Shown: one piece after another, positions 51,768 through 60,464 of the stretch
Numbering within the stretch: position 1 is the stretch's first letter
How the letters are laid out: every line of letters begins with the position of its first letter
Source of the DNA: Clavibacter michiganensis
Lineage (GTDB): Bacteria; Actinomycetota; Actinomycetes; Actinomycetales; Microbacteriaceae
Length of the DNA stretch: 64,000 nt
Reading direction: 5' to 3'
Assembly: GCF_016907085.1 (NCBI RefSeq)
Contig: NZ_JAFBBJ010000001.1
Coordinates: 310,001-374,000 of the forward strand
Program-made: the position numbers and the translations under genes
Notes under the pieces: model-generated
What the model saw: the letters and a program-made list of their open reading frames with translations, nothing else
The model's database searches: none
Told to the model about the DNA's origin: nothing

Positions 51768-52847
51768 TCAGGCGGCCCAGCGCGCGCGGTCGTACTGCTT
51801 GGGCCAGTAGTCGATCTCGACGCCCAGCTCGTGCGCGGCCCGCAGCGCGAAGTGCGGGTCGCGGAGCATCTCGCGGCCGAGCATCACGGCGTCCGCGCGG
51901 CCCTCGGCGACGACCGCCTCCGCCTGCGCGGGCTCGGTGATGAGGCCCACGGCGTTGAGCGCGACCTTCGCGTGCTCCTTCACGTACTCGGCGAAGGGCA
52001 CCTGGTAGCCGGGCGCGACGGGGATCGTGACGCCCGTGGTGTTCCCGCCCGTGGAGATGTCGAAGAAGTCGGCGCCGTGCTCGGCGGCCCAGCCGGCGAC
52101 GGTCGCGGTCTGCTGCTCGTCCCATCCGGCGTCGCCCGCCCAGTCGGTGGCGGAGAAGCGCACCAGCAGCGGCACGTCGGGCACCTCGGCGCGCACGGCG
52201 TCGATCACCTGGAGGAGCAGGCGCGCCCGGTTCTCCAGGCTGCCGCCGAACTCGTCGTCGCGGTGGTTGCTGAGGGGCGAGAGGAACTGGTGCAGGAGGT
52301 AGCCGTGCGCGGCGTGGAGCTCGAGTACGTCGAAGCCCGCGTCGACCGCCCGGCGGGCGGCCGCGGCGAAGTCGTCGACGACCTTGCGGATCCCGTCGGC
52401 GTCGAGCGCCACGGGCGTGCCGTAGCCAGGGAAGGGCTCGGCCGACGGGGCGACCGTCTCCCAGCCGCCCTCCTCGGCGGGCATGGTGCCGCGGCCCGAG
52501 AACGAGTAGGTGGACGCCTTGCGGCCGGCGTGCGCGAGCTGGATCGCGGCGACCGAGCCCATCTCGTGGATGAAGTCGACGATCGGCTTCCACGCGTCGC
52601 GCTGCGCGTCGTCCCAGATGCCGGTGTCCTCGGGCGTGATGCGCGCCTCGGGGCTGACGCCCGTGGCCTCGGCCATCACGAGCCCGGCGCCGCCGCGCGC
52701 GAACGAGCCCAGGTGCGCGAGGTGCCACGCGCCCGGGATGCCGTCGCGCGCGTCGATGCTGTACTGGCACATCGGTGCGACCCAGATGCGGTTGCGTGCG
52801 GTGACGCCGCGGACGGTGATCGGCTCGAAGAGCGGGGACGTGGTCAT
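51768..52847 (-). CDS. Old yellow enzyme family NADH:flavin oxidoreductase (YqjM-like)
   Basis: This 359-residue FMN enzyme reduces activated C=C bonds of unsaturated carbonyl compounds with NAD(P)H. It has the YqjM-group signs: APMCQYS with the active cysteine, IQLAHAGRK, LHAAHGYLLHQFLSPLSNHR with the paired histidine/asparagine region, and RFSATDW. The ATG at 52847 has AAGGA upstream. The physiological substrate is not known. It stands alone between the CNNM pair and nnrD. Confidence 0.93.
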   Translation of the reverse strand: MTTSPLFEPITVRGVTARNRIWVAPMCQYSIDARDGIPGAWHLAHLGSFARGGAGLVMAEATGVSPEARITPEDTGIWDDAQRDAWKPIVDFIHEMGSVAAIQLAHAGRKASTYSFSGRGTMPAEEGGWETVAPSAEPFPGYGTPVALDADGIRKVVDDFAAAARRAVDAGFDVLELHAAHGYLLHQFLSPLSNHRDDEFGGSLENRARLLLQVIDAVRAEVPDVPLLVRFSATDWAGDAGWDEQQTATVAGWAAEHGADFFDISTGGNTTGVTIPVAPGYQVPFAEYVKEHAKVALNAVGLITEPAQAEAVVAEGRADAVMLGREMLRDPHFALRAAHELGVEIDYWPKQYDRARWAA

Positions 52848-52973
52848 GGGGATCCTTCCAGGCGGGCGGCGGCGCGGATCCCTCGAGGGAGGCGCGGCGC
52901 GCGGGGACGGGCGGAGGGCGACGGCGGCCTCATGGTCCCAAGGCCCGGCGCGGCCGCGGCATTCCCGCGCGCC

Positions 52974-52979
52974 TATCGT
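52974..52979 (+). promoter_or_regulatory. Leaderless-type -10 box (TATCGT)
   Basis: TATCGT ends 6 nt before the nnrD ATG at 52986. Confidence 0.6.
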
Positions 52980-52985
52980 GAGGGC

Positions 52986-53864
52986 ATGAGCGACGCGCAC
53001 GACGACCACGCACCCGACGGCTGGATCCGGCAGGACGCCGAACGGACCCGCCGGGCGATCCGCCTCCCGCAGGACGACGACGACAAGTACACGCGCGGCG
53101 TGCTCGGCGTCCGCACGGGCTCCGACCGCTACCCGGGTGCCGCGGTCCTCGGCGTCGAGGCGGCCGCGCGCACGGGCGTCGGCATGATCCGCTACCTCGG
53201 GACCGCGGGCGCGTCCGCCTCCGTGCTCGCCCGCCGCCCCGAGGTCGTCACGGCGGACGGCCGCGTGCAGGCATGGCTCGTCGGATCCGGCATGGACCGG
53301 GCGCACCGCGACGACGCCGCGACCGACGCGATCGTCGCCGCTCTCGAGCAGGGCCTGCCCGCGGTCGTCGACGCCGGCGCGCTCGACCTGGTCGGCCACG
53401 CGACGGGTCCGGTGGTCGTCACGCCCCACTTCCGCGAGCTGTCGCGGCTGCTCGACGGCGCCGGCATCGAGGCCTCGGCGGAGGACATCGTGGCGGACGC
53501 CCCGGGCTGGGCCGAGCGGGCGGCGCGGGAGCTCGGCGTGTGCGTCCTGCTCAAGGGCGCGACCACGTACGTGGTCGGCGGCGGGACGCGCGTCGCGGTG
53601 CGCGCCGGGACGCCGTGGCTCTCGACGGCGGGCTCGGGCGACGTCCTGGGCGGCGTGCTCGGGGCGCTGGTCGCGGGGGCGTCCGCGCGGATCGCCGACG
53701 CGGCGGATCCGCTCGCGGGCCTCGCCGACGTCGCCGCGGCCGCCGCCTGGCTGCACGGCCGCGCGGGCGGCATCGCGTCCGGCGGCGGACCGATCACGGC
53801 CCTCGACGTCGCCGAGGCGATGCCGAGGGCCGTGCGGGAGACGCTGGCGGGATCCGGCGCCTAG
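52986..53864 (+). CDS. nnrD: ADP/ATP-dependent NAD(P)H-hydrate dehydratase
   Basis: This 292-residue ribokinase-fold enzyme repairs hydrated NAD(P)H. Signs: GVLGVRTGSDRYPGAAVL at the N-terminal loop, VVVTPHFRELSRLL, LLKGATTYV and the catalytic STAGSGDVLGG (GxGD). The partner epimerase domain (NnrE) is not fused and not in the window, so only the dehydratase half is present. TATCGT lies 6 nt before the start. Its stop overlaps the tail of the convergent YceI gene by 4 nt. Confidence 0.92.
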   Translation: MSDAHDDHAPDGWIRQDAERTRRAIRLPQDDDDKYTRGVLGVRTGSDRYPGAAVLGVEAAARTGVGMIRYLGTAGASASVLARRPEVVTADGRVQAWLVGSGMDRAHRDDAATDAIVAALEQGLPAVVDAGALDLVGHATGPVVVTPHFRELSRLLDGAGIEASAEDIVADAPGWAERAARELGVCVLLKGATTYVVGGGTRVAVRAGTPWLSTAGSGDVLGGVLGALVAGASARIADAADPLAGLADVAAAAAWLHGRAGGIASGGGPITALDVAEAMPRAVRETLAGSGA

Positions 53865-54541
53865 GCCTTGGCGACGTCGAGCGAGAACTCGACGGAGCCG
53901 TGGTCCTCGACCGTCACGAAGCCGAGGCTCGGCGCCTGCACGCCGAAGTCCTGGAACGTGATGGGGATCGAGCCCACGATCTGCCCGCCGTCGGACGTGA
54001 AGCTCGCCTGCATCTGCGCGGTCACGCTCTTCGTCACGCCGTGGAGCGTGAGGTCGCCGGTCACGTCGTACGTCGCCGGGACGCCGGACTCGACGCCGTC
54101 GGCCGCGATCGGCTGCGTGAGCGTGAAGGTGGCGGTCGGGAAGTCGCCCGTCTTCATGGCCTCGTTCTGGAAGTAGGCGTCGCGCGGCGGCTGGTCCGTG
54201 TGGATCTTGGTCACGTCGACCGTCATCGTGCCCTTCGTGACCTGCGATCCCGCGACCGTGATGTCGCCCGTGACGGCGTCCGTCCGGCCGTTGACGGTGA
54301 CGGGCGTGCCGTTGAGCACCTCGTCGACGCGGTAGCCGGCGTAGGAGGACCCGCCGACGGTCCAGTCGCCGGACAGATCGCCGACCGCGCCGCCCGCCGC
54401 GGGGGTCGACGCGAGGGTGGGGGCGGCGTCGGGCGTGCCCGCCAGCTGCTTGTAGATGGGTCCGCCGAACGCCGCGAAGGCGCCGACGAGGATGACCACG
54501 CCGCCCGCGACCCCGATGGTGATCTTCGTCTTCTTGTCCAT
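53861..54541 (-). CDS. YceI-family protein with N-terminal membrane anchor
   Basis: Residues about 8-28 form one hydrophobic segment (TIGVAGGVVILVGAFAAFGG) after MDKKTK, so the protein is exported or anchored. Residues about 58-226 are the YceI lipocalin-like domain: SGDWTVGGSSYAGYRV, FPTATFTLTQPI, GDLTLHGVTKSV and VGSIPITFQDFGV. YceI proteins bind isoprenoid-like lipids and are often induced by stress. The upstream region holds two overlapping palindromes that could be an operator of a MarR-type regulator; none is encoded next to it. Confidence 0.92.
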   Translation of the reverse strand: MDKKTKITIGVAGGVVILVGAFAAFGGPIYKQLAGTPDAAPTLASTPAAGGAVGDLSGDWTVGGSSYAGYRVDEVLNGTPVTVNGRTDAVTGDITVAGSQVTKGTMTVDVTKIHTDQPPRDAYFQNEAMKTGDFPTATFTLTQPIAADGVESGVPATYDVTGDLTLHGVTKSVTAQMQASFTSDGGQIVGSIPITFQDFGVQAPSLGFVTVEDHGSVEFSLDVAKA

Positions 54542-54592
54542 GGCGCTGCTCCTCCGGTGCGATGCGGGTGGACGCTCCGGCCCACCCGGCCT

Positions 54593-54611
54593 TTGAACTT
54601 TCAAGTACTTG
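54593..54611. promoter_or_regulatory. Overlapping palindromes TTGAACTTTCAA and CAAGTACTTG upstream of the YceI gene
   Basis: Two perfect palindromes share three bases, in an A+T-rich island 52 nt before the YceI ATG. MarR-family operators are often of this shape. The binding protein is unknown. Confidence 0.5.
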
Positions 54612-54673
54612 GCGAGTCTCGCGGGGCGGGGACGGACGCGTCGGCCTCCGTCCACAGGCAGCCGCGGCGTCGG

Positions 54674-54679
54674 TACCCT
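54674..54679 (+). promoter_or_regulatory. -10 box (TACCCT) before the thiamine-binding protein gene
   Basis: TACCCT lies 68 nt before the ATG at 54748. The leader carries no recognisable TPP riboswitch and is too short for one. Confidence 0.4.
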
Positions 54680-54747
54680 GGGCGCACAGCCGGACGCCGG
54701 CCGGGCGCCGCCCGGAGCACCGCCGCCGTCGAACCCCGGGGGTCCCC

Positions 54748-55065
54748 ATGCTCGTCGCCTTCTCCGTCGCACCCAGCGGGGGCGACGCGCCCGACGCCTC
54801 CGTGCACGACGCCGTGGCCGCCGCGGTGGCCGTGGTCCGCGCCTCCGGCCTGCCGAACCGCACCGACGCCATGTTCACCACGATCGAGGGCGACTGGGAC
54901 GAGGTCTTCGACGTCGTGCGCCGGGCGACCGAGGCCGTCGCGCCCTTCGGCACGCGCGTGTCGCTCGTGCTGAAGGCGGACATCCGACCCGGCTACGAGG
55001 GCGAGCTGACGGGCAAGCTCGACCGCCTCGAGCAGGCGATCGAGGCACGCGGCACCGACTCCTGA
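54748..55065 (+). CDS. Thiamine-binding protein family (MTH1187/YkoF-like)
   Basis: This 105-residue protein is one ferredoxin-like domain of the family once called DUF77: AFSVAPSGG, an internal MFTTIEGDWDEVFDVV and a closing VLKADIRPGYEGELTGKL. Relatives bind thiamine or its pyrimidine half and form dimers or tetramers; the role is thought to be in thiamine salvage or homeostasis. No thiamine transport or synthesis gene is adjacent. The ATG at 54748 is preceded by CGGGGGTCC, a modest ribosome site. Confidence 0.85.
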   Translation: MLVAFSVAPSGGDAPDASVHDAVAAAVAVVRASGLPNRTDAMFTTIEGDWDEVFDVVRRATEAVAPFGTRVSLVLKADIRPGYEGELTGKLDRLEQAIEARGTDS

Positions 55066-55103
55066 CGCCCGGCACGATGCCGGAGCCGGATCCCGACCGC
55101 CGG

Positions 55104-55109
55104 TAGGCT
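55104..55109 (+). promoter_or_regulatory. Leaderless-type -10 box (TAGGCT)
   Basis: TAGGCT ends 6 nt before the GTG at 55116. Confidence 0.6.
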
Positions 55110-55115
55110 CGTCGG

Positions 55116-56396
55116 GTGAATCCCCCCTCCTCCGGGCGGGCGACCCTGTCGCCGGCCCGCATCCGCATCGCCCTGCTCGCCCTCGCGATGGGCGGGTTCG
55201 CCATCGGCACCACCGAGTTCGTCGCCATGGGGCTGCTGCCGCAGCTGGCCTCCGACCTGCTGCCCGAGGTGGCCGCGCGCTCCGCGGAGGCCGCCAATGC
55301 GCAGGCCGGCACGCTGATCAGCGCCTACGCCCTCGGCGTCGTGGTGGGCGCGCCCACCATCGCCGCCGCGTCGGCCCGAGCGCCGCGGCGGAAGCTCCTG
55401 CTGTGGCTGCTGCTCGCCTTCACGCTCGGCACGGTCCTCAGCGCGATCCTCCCGAGCTTCGGCCTCGTCGTCGTGGCCCGCTTCGTCGCGGGCCTGCCGC
55501 ACGGCGCCTACTTCGGGATCGCGTCGCTCGTCGCGGCGCAGCTCATGGGGGAGGGCAAGAGGGCCCGGGGCGTCGCCTTCGTGCTCGCCGGGCTCACCAT
55601 CGCCAACGTCATCGGCGTGCCCATCGTCACGTGGATCGGGCAGAACGCGGGCTGGCGCGTCGCCTACCTCGTGGTCGCCGCGATCTTCGCCGCCACCTTC
55701 GTGGCCGTCTTCCTGGCCGTGCCGGCGCAGGACGGGAACCCCGAGGCCACGCTGCGGCGCGAGCTACGCGCGTTCACGCGCCTGCAGGTCTGGCTCGCGC
55801 TCCTCATCGGCGCGATCGGCTTCGGGGGCTTCTTCGCCGTCTACACGTTCGTCTCGCCCATGGTCACGGAGGTGACGGGGCTGCCCGAGTGGTCGGTGCC
55901 GCTCGCGCTCGTGGTCGTCGGACTCGGCATGACGGTCGGCAACCTCGCGGGTGGATGGTGGGCGGACCGGGACGTGAAGGCGGCCCTGCTCTCGCTCTTC
56001 GGGCTCCTGATCGCGTCGCTCGTGGGGTTGGTGCTCACCGCGTCGAACCCCGTGGGGCTCTTCGCGTTCCTGTTCCTCATCGGCGGGTCGGCGGCGGCGC
56101 TGTCGCCCGGGATCCAGATCCGGCTGATGGATGTCGCGCACGACTCGCAGTCCATCGCCGCGGCGCTCAACCACTCGGCGCTCAACACCGGCAACGCGGT
56201 CGGCGCGGCGCTCGGCGGCGTGACGGTCGCGGCGGGGCTCGGCTACACGTCGCCGGCGCTCGTGGGCGTGGGGCTCAGCGTGGCCGGCCTCCTCATCGCG
56301 CTGGCGAGCTTCGGCCTCGACCGGCACCGACGCGCATCCCGCCGGGCGGCGGACGGCGGACGGCCCACCACGCAGCCGATCGCGCTCGGCGGCTGA
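55116..56396 (+). CDS. MFS transporter, AraJ/DHA1-type (12 membrane segments)
   Basis: This 426-residue protein starts with the AraJ-like AMGGFAIGTTEFVAMGLLPQ, followed by LISAYALGVVVGAPTIAAAS and 12 membrane segments. The VARFVAGLPHGAYFGIASLVA segment in helix 4-5 is typical of this branch, which includes sugar, chloramphenicol and nucleoside exporters. The substrate cannot be told. It is leaderless by its TAGGCT box and converges on the response regulator gene. Confidence 0.9.
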   Translation: MNPPSSGRATLSPARIRIALLALAMGGFAIGTTEFVAMGLLPQLASDLLPEVAARSAEAANAQAGTLISAYALGVVVGAPTIAAASARAPRRKLLLWLLLAFTLGTVLSAILPSFGLVVVARFVAGLPHGAYFGIASLVAAQLMGEGKRARGVAFVLAGLTIANVIGVPIVTWIGQNAGWRVAYLVVAAIFAATFVAVFLAVPAQDGNPEATLRRELRAFTRLQVWLALLIGAIGFGGFFAVYTFVSPMVTEVTGLPEWSVPLALVVVGLGMTVGNLAGGWWADRDVKAALLSLFGLLIASLVGLVLTASNPVGLFAFLFLIGGSAAALSPGIQIRLMDVAHDSQSIAAALNHSALNTGNAVGAALGGVTVAAGLGYTSPALVGVGLSVAGLLIALASFGLDRHRRASRRAADGGRPTTQPIALGG

Positions 56397-56425
56397 GCCG
56401 CGGGCACGGCCCGCGGCCCGTCCGG

Positions 56426-57082
56426 CTACTCGCCCTGGAGCAGGATGCCGTCCTGGATCGCCCGCTTCCGCAGCGCCACCTTGGTGCCCACGTCGAACCC
56501 CGCGACGCGGTACTTCTCGCGGATCCGCTTGAGGTACGACTTGGCCGTCTCCTCGGAGATGCCGAGGCTGTAGGCGACCGACTTGACGGGCTCGCCGCCG
56601 CCGTAGAGCGCCATGACCCGGCGCTCCTGCGCGCTGAGCTTCGGCACGCCGCCGACGTCGGTGCTGTTGATCGCCAGGTCGAGCTCGGCGGAGATGTACG
56701 ACTGGCCGTCGGCGGCGAGGCGGATCGCGTCGACGATCATGCTCGCGTCCTCGCTCTTCACGAGGTAGCCGAGCGCGCCCGAGGCCAGCGCCTCGCGCAC
56801 GACGTTGGGCTCCGAGTAGGTGCTCATCAGCACGGTCTTGACGCCGGTGGTCTTCAGCGTGGCGATCTTCAGCGAGATAGGCAGGTTGTCCTTGAGGTCG
56901 AGGTCGAGGAGCACGACGTCGACGGGGAACCGCGGATGCGTCAGCAGATCCGGCCACGTGGACACGGCGGCGACCATCTCGATGTCGGACGCGGCGTTGC
57001 GGATCCACTCGGTCAGGGCCCCGAGCAGCATCCTGTGGTCGTCCACGATGGCGAGGGTGATCGGTCGGTTCTCAGCTGACAC
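56426..57082 (-). CDS. LuxR/NarL-type response regulator (first of two paralogues)
   Basis: This 218-residue regulator has a receiver domain with the acidic pair VDDH (residues 14-15), phospho-acceptor VLLDLDL, switch residue LMSTYSE and lysine YLVKSED. A LuxR HTH follows (LSAQERRVMALYGGG; ETAKSYLKRIREKYRV). The C-terminal GTKVALRKRAIQDG is shared with the regulator at 59665-60345, which shows that the two are paralogues. It lies 27 nt downstream of the membrane protein gene and is probably co-transcribed with the kinase. Confidence 0.92.
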   Translation of the reverse strand: MSAENRPITLAIVDDHRMLLGALTEWIRNAASDIEMVAAVSTWPDLLTHPRFPVDVVLLDLDLKDNLPISLKIATLKTTGVKTVLMSTYSEPNVVREALASGALGYLVKSEDASMIVDAIRLAADGQSYISAELDLAINSTDVGGVPKLSAQERRVMALYGGGEPVKSVAYSLGISEETAKSYLKRIREKYRVAGFDVGTKVALRKRAIQDGILLQGE

Positions 57083-57109
57083 GTGCTCTCCGGTCCTTGT
57101 GCGGGGCCC

Positions 57110-58345
57110 TCACCGGTCGGCGGGGTTGTCCACTACGCAGTCGATGGTGATGAGGAGGCTCGGCCCGCGCGTGCTCTCGGTGTGCGTGCCGACCTTGTCG
57201 ATAGCATCCCACGTCGAGGGATCCAGTCGCGTCCGCGGGAGCCCGGTCGTCGTGACGACGATGGGCACGACGGCGCGGCGGAGCGGCACCGGCTGCGCGC
57301 CGGGCGCCCGTCCCCGGAGCGGTCCGAGCGCGAGCTGCACCGAGACCTCGGGCACGCCGTTGCGCCGCTCGGTGGAGGTGAGCAGGAGCCAGACCGCCGA
57401 CAGCAGCCCGTCGCGCTGGCGGCGGTCGAGGAGGCCCGCGAGGGCGCTCGGGTCGCTGAGCGTGACGTCGGGGCCGAGGAACTCCGACTCCGTGATGGCA
57501 TGGTGCAGCCACGTCTCGCGCCGTCCCTCGATGAGGTGCAGCCGCAGCTCGGTCGCGAGCGACGCGGCCGTCGAGGCGGCGAGGGGCGACAGCGGGAGCG
57601 GCTCCCGCGCGTTCGCGACGTCGTCGAGGAGCTGCTCGGCCGCGAGGTCCAGGCGCGCCAGCTCCTCGGACGCCATCATGCCGACGGCGTAGCGCGGCGC
57701 GGAGACGGTGCTCTGCACGAGCACGCGGTCCAGCTCCATCTCGGTCAGGCGGCGGAAGCCGCGGACGACCGCCACGCCGAACGCCGCGGGCACGACCGCG
57801 CGGGCGATGGCGGAGATCTCGGGGGCGAGGTCGGCGGGCCGCACGGGATCCGAGAACAGGAACACGGCGAGGAGCACCACGCCCAGGGCGACGTCCACCG
57901 CCAGCACCTCGCGGGCCGGCCGGTACGTGACCGACGTGAGGAGCGCGGCGCCGGCGGCGATGCCCGCCGTGGCGTGCTGCATCACGTCGCCGAGGGGCCA
58001 CACCGCCACGAGGTCGAGCGCGACGACGATGCCCAGTCCGCCGACGAAGACCGCCATGAGCGGGCCGGGCATCCGGTCGCGGAGGGCGCGGATCGCGACG
58101 ACGACGGCGGCGAGGAGGGCGACCAGCAGGATCCACGCGGTCGCCGTGAGCCCGGGCGACGGCATGATCCGGTAGTCGAGCGCGAAGCGGACGAGGCCGT
58201 ATCCCATGGCGATGGCGCAGACGACGGCGGATCCGGCGCCCATGTACCCGAGGCCGATGGACATGGGCTGCGCCGGCGTGCCCGCGGGGAGGCGGATCCG
58301 GCGGCTCGTGCGGGGCGGCGCGGCGGCCTCCACGCGGCCGGTCAC
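57110..58345 (-). CDS. Membrane protein linked to the two-component system
   Basis: This 411-residue protein has about six membrane segments in its first 200 residues (GLGYMGAGSAVVCAIAMGYG onward) and a soluble C-terminal half without the H-box, N-box or G-box of a kinase. It has the general size and shape of a degenerate sensor or partner of the kinase encoded just upstream, with which it overlaps by 4 nt (GTGA). Similar trios occur in related actinobacteria, as I recall. I do not recognise the soluble domain. The GTG at 58345 is fixed by the overlap. Confidence 0.75.
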   Translation of the reverse strand: MTGRVEAAAPPRTSRRIRLPAGTPAQPMSIGLGYMGAGSAVVCAIAMGYGLVRFALDYRIMPSPGLTATAWILLVALLAAVVVAIRALRDRMPGPLMAVFVGGLGIVVALDLVAVWPLGDVMQHATAGIAAGAALLTSVTYRPAREVLAVDVALGVVLLAVFLFSDPVRPADLAPEISAIARAVVPAAFGVAVVRGFRRLTEMELDRVLVQSTVSAPRYAVGMMASEELARLDLAAEQLLDDVANAREPLPLSPLAASTAASLATELRLHLIEGRRETWLHHAITESEFLGPDVTLSDPSALAGLLDRRQRDGLLSAVWLLLTSTERRNGVPEVSVQLALGPLRGRAPGAQPVPLRRAVVPIVVTTTGLPRTRLDPSTWDAIDKVGTHTESTRGPSLLITIDCVVDNPADR

Positions 58346-59496
58346 TTCGGCACCTCGAGGACGACCGTCGTCCCGGATCCGGGGGAGGAGAACAGCCGGG
58401 CGTTGCCGCCCACGTCCGTGAGGCGCGCGACGACCGACTCCTTGAAGCCGAGCTTCGCCTGGTCCACGTGCGCGAGGTCGAAGCCGACGCCGGCGTCGGT
58501 GACCATGGCGCGGACGGTGGTGTCGTCGTCGGTGATGGTGACGTGCGCCTCGGTGACGCCCGCGTGCCGCCGCACGTTCTCCAGGCACTCCGCGAGCGAG
58601 AGGAGGAAGGCGTCGAGGATGTCGCTCGGCAGCAGGACCTGGCCGGTGCCGTGCCAGCTGACCTCGAGGCCCATCCGCCCGAAGCGCTGCTTGACCGACT
58701 CCAGCGTGTTGCCGAGCACGGACTGCTCCACGGGCTCGAGGGTGTAGCCGCCCGACGCCTGCGGGGTGGGGTTCGCGCCCAGGCGGAGCTGGCGCAGGAG
58801 GCGCGCGTCGTCGGCCGCCTGCTGGCGCATGGCCTGCGGGGTCACGCCGACCCCGGAGTGCGCGAGGAGGGTGAGGGTGGCGAGCACGGTGTCGTGCAGG
58901 AGCCGCGCGCCCTGGCGTCGCTGGGCCTCCAGCTCGCTCGCCATGCGCTCGGCGCGGTGGGCGCGCCCGATGTCGGTGATGCGGCGACCGACCCGGTGCA
59001 CGGCCACGCTCAGCCAGTAGCCGAGGATGCCGGCGAGCATCCAGCCGAACACGTGCACGAGCACGACGTAGGGGAAGCCCGCGGTGTCCCAGGAGGCCCC
59101 GACCGCGACGACGCTGGTGAGCACGAAGGCGGCCGCCACGACGCGGAGCCGGCCCGGGCGGATGGTCTCGAGGAGGGCGAGCGACCCGACGGCGCCCACG
59201 GAGACGTGGGTGAGCGCGGTGAGCGACGACGCCGAGCGCCCGCCGAGCTGGGCGACGACCATGGCCGCGATGCCGGCGACGATCACCACGACCATCCACC
59301 TCACGCGCGCGTCGGTCCCGATCCGCCACTGGGCGACGGCGAGGACGGCGAGGAGCGCGACGCTGCCGGCCGCCGCGGGCACCGGGATCTCGCCCGGCAG
59401 CAGGATGCACGCGGCCGCGACCGCGGTGAAGCTGAGGCCGTAGACGCGTGCGGTCCGCTGCAGCAGGCGCTCGCGCTCGCGCTTCATGCGATCCAT
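58342..59496 (-). CDS. NarL-group sensor histidine kinase
   Basis: This 384-residue protein has six predicted membrane segments (about 15-175), a HisKA_3-type dimerisation helix with phospho-accepting histidine in RLLHDTVLATLTLL, and a HATPase domain with N-box ECLENVRRHA and G-box DAGVGFD. There is no large extracellular sensor, so it probably senses the membrane or a signal within it. It should phosphorylate one or both of the flanking response regulators. A TAGGAT candidate lies at 59552-59557, 55 nt before the ATG. Confidence 0.92.
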   Translation of the reverse strand: MDRMKRERERLLQRTARVYGLSFTAVAAACILLPGEIPVPAAAGSVALLAVLAVAQWRIGTDARVRWMVVVIVAGIAAMVVAQLGGRSASSLTALTHVSVGAVGSLALLETIRPGRLRVVAAAFVLTSVVAVGASWDTAGFPYVVLVHVFGWMLAGILGYWLSVAVHRVGRRITDIGRAHRAERMASELEAQRRQGARLLHDTVLATLTLLAHSGVGVTPQAMRQQAADDARLLRQLRLGANPTPQASGGYTLEPVEQSVLGNTLESVKQRFGRMGLEVSWHGTGQVLLPSDILDAFLLSLAECLENVRRHAGVTEAHVTITDDDTTVRAMVTDAGVGFDLAHVDQAKLGFKESVVARLTDVGGNARLFSSPGSGTTVVLEVPK

Positions 59497-59551
59497 CGGG
59501 TCCCCGCTCGGAGTGCGCCGACGCCGGTGGCGTGCGCTCGGTGTGCCTCCG

Positions 59552-59557
59552 ATCCTA
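59552..59557 (-). promoter_or_regulatory. Candidate -10 box (TAGGAT) for the kinase transcript
   Basis: TAGGAT on the minus strand lies 55 nt before the kinase ATG at 59496, between it and the second response regulator gene. Confidence 0.4.
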
Positions 59558-59664
59558 GGCGCGTCCGTGACGCGCCTGGCACGCGGGCGTCACCGGGCGG
59601 GGCGATTGTCCACATGTCGTAGGATCGCCCGCTCGCCGCGGGCCGGATCCGACCGGACGGTGTC

Positions 59665-60345
59665 CTACTCCGGCGCGATCCAGCCGTGGCGGATCGCGTG
59701 ACGCCGCAGCAGGAGCTTGGTCCCGAGGTCCGTGCCCGCGTGCAGGTACTTGCGGCGTCCCCGCTTGATGTACGACTTGACGGTCTCCTCCGTCGTGCTC
59801 ATCGCCTCCGCCACGTCGCGGATCGACCGCCCGCCCGCGTAGAGCACGAGCGCGCGCTGCTCCTGCTGTCCGAGCCGCGGGTCCTCCTCGGCGTGGAAGT
59901 CCTGCATCGCCTGCTGCACGAGCGCGCTCTGCCGGGGCGTCCCGTCGGCGGCCGCGTGGATGCTGGCGATCAGCTCCTCCGACGACTCGGCCTTGGGCAC
60001 CACGGCGGACGCGCCCGCGCGCATGGCGCCGTGGATCGTCGACGGGTCGGCGTGCGTGCTCAGCAGCACGGACGTGAGGCCGGCGCCCGTGAGCGTGCGG
60101 ATCTTCTGAGCGACCGGGACCTCGTCGCGGAGCGCGAGGTCGAGGACGACGACGTCGAACGCCTCCGGGAAGCGGTCGTCGCGCACGAGCCCGTTCCAGG
60201 TGGGGGAGGTCGCGACCACCTCGACGCCCGTGCGGGGACGGGAGAGCCGGGCGCTCAGGCCGTCGAGCAGGAGGACGTGGTCGTCGACCAGCGCCACGCG
60301 GACCCGTTGGCCCTGGCCCGTCGCGTGCAGCGGACGTCGGCTCAT
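59665..60345 (-). CDS. LuxR/NarL-type response regulator (second paralogue)
   Basis: This 226-residue regulator has VDDH at its acidic pocket, phospho-acceptor VVVLDLAL, switch LLSTHAD and lysine VVPKAES, then a LuxR HTH (LGQQEQRALVLYAGG; ETVKSYIKRGRRKYL). It ends GTKLLLRRHAIRHGW, closely like the regulator at 56426-57082. It lies 168 nt upstream of the kinase gene with a promoter candidate between, so it may be expressed separately. The pair suggests duplication around one kinase. Confidence 0.92.
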   Translation of the reverse strand: MSRRPLHATGQGQRVRVALVDDHVLLLDGLSARLSRPRTGVEVVATSPTWNGLVRDDRFPEAFDVVVLDLALRDEVPVAQKIRTLTGAGLTSVLLSTHADPSTIHGAMRAGASAVVPKAESSEELIASIHAAADGTPRQSALVQQAMQDFHAEEDPRLGQQEQRALVLYAGGRSIRDVAEAMSTTEETVKSYIKRGRRKYLHAGTDLGTKLLLRRHAIRHGWIAPE

Positions 60346-60464
60346 CGGTGCTCCCCTCGTACGCCGGTGCCCGGAGGCGGCAGCGTGCTCCCAGGGGAAG
60401 CATAGGAACGCATGATGTCCCGGGCGATGCCGCACGCGGAACTCACCCCCGGACTGGGGCGCTC

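Noticed and set aside
57110-59410. One 766-residue fused protein
   Set aside because: The upstream part lies in the wrong frame of the histidine kinase gene; the GTG at 58345 overlapping the kinase stop gives the real start.
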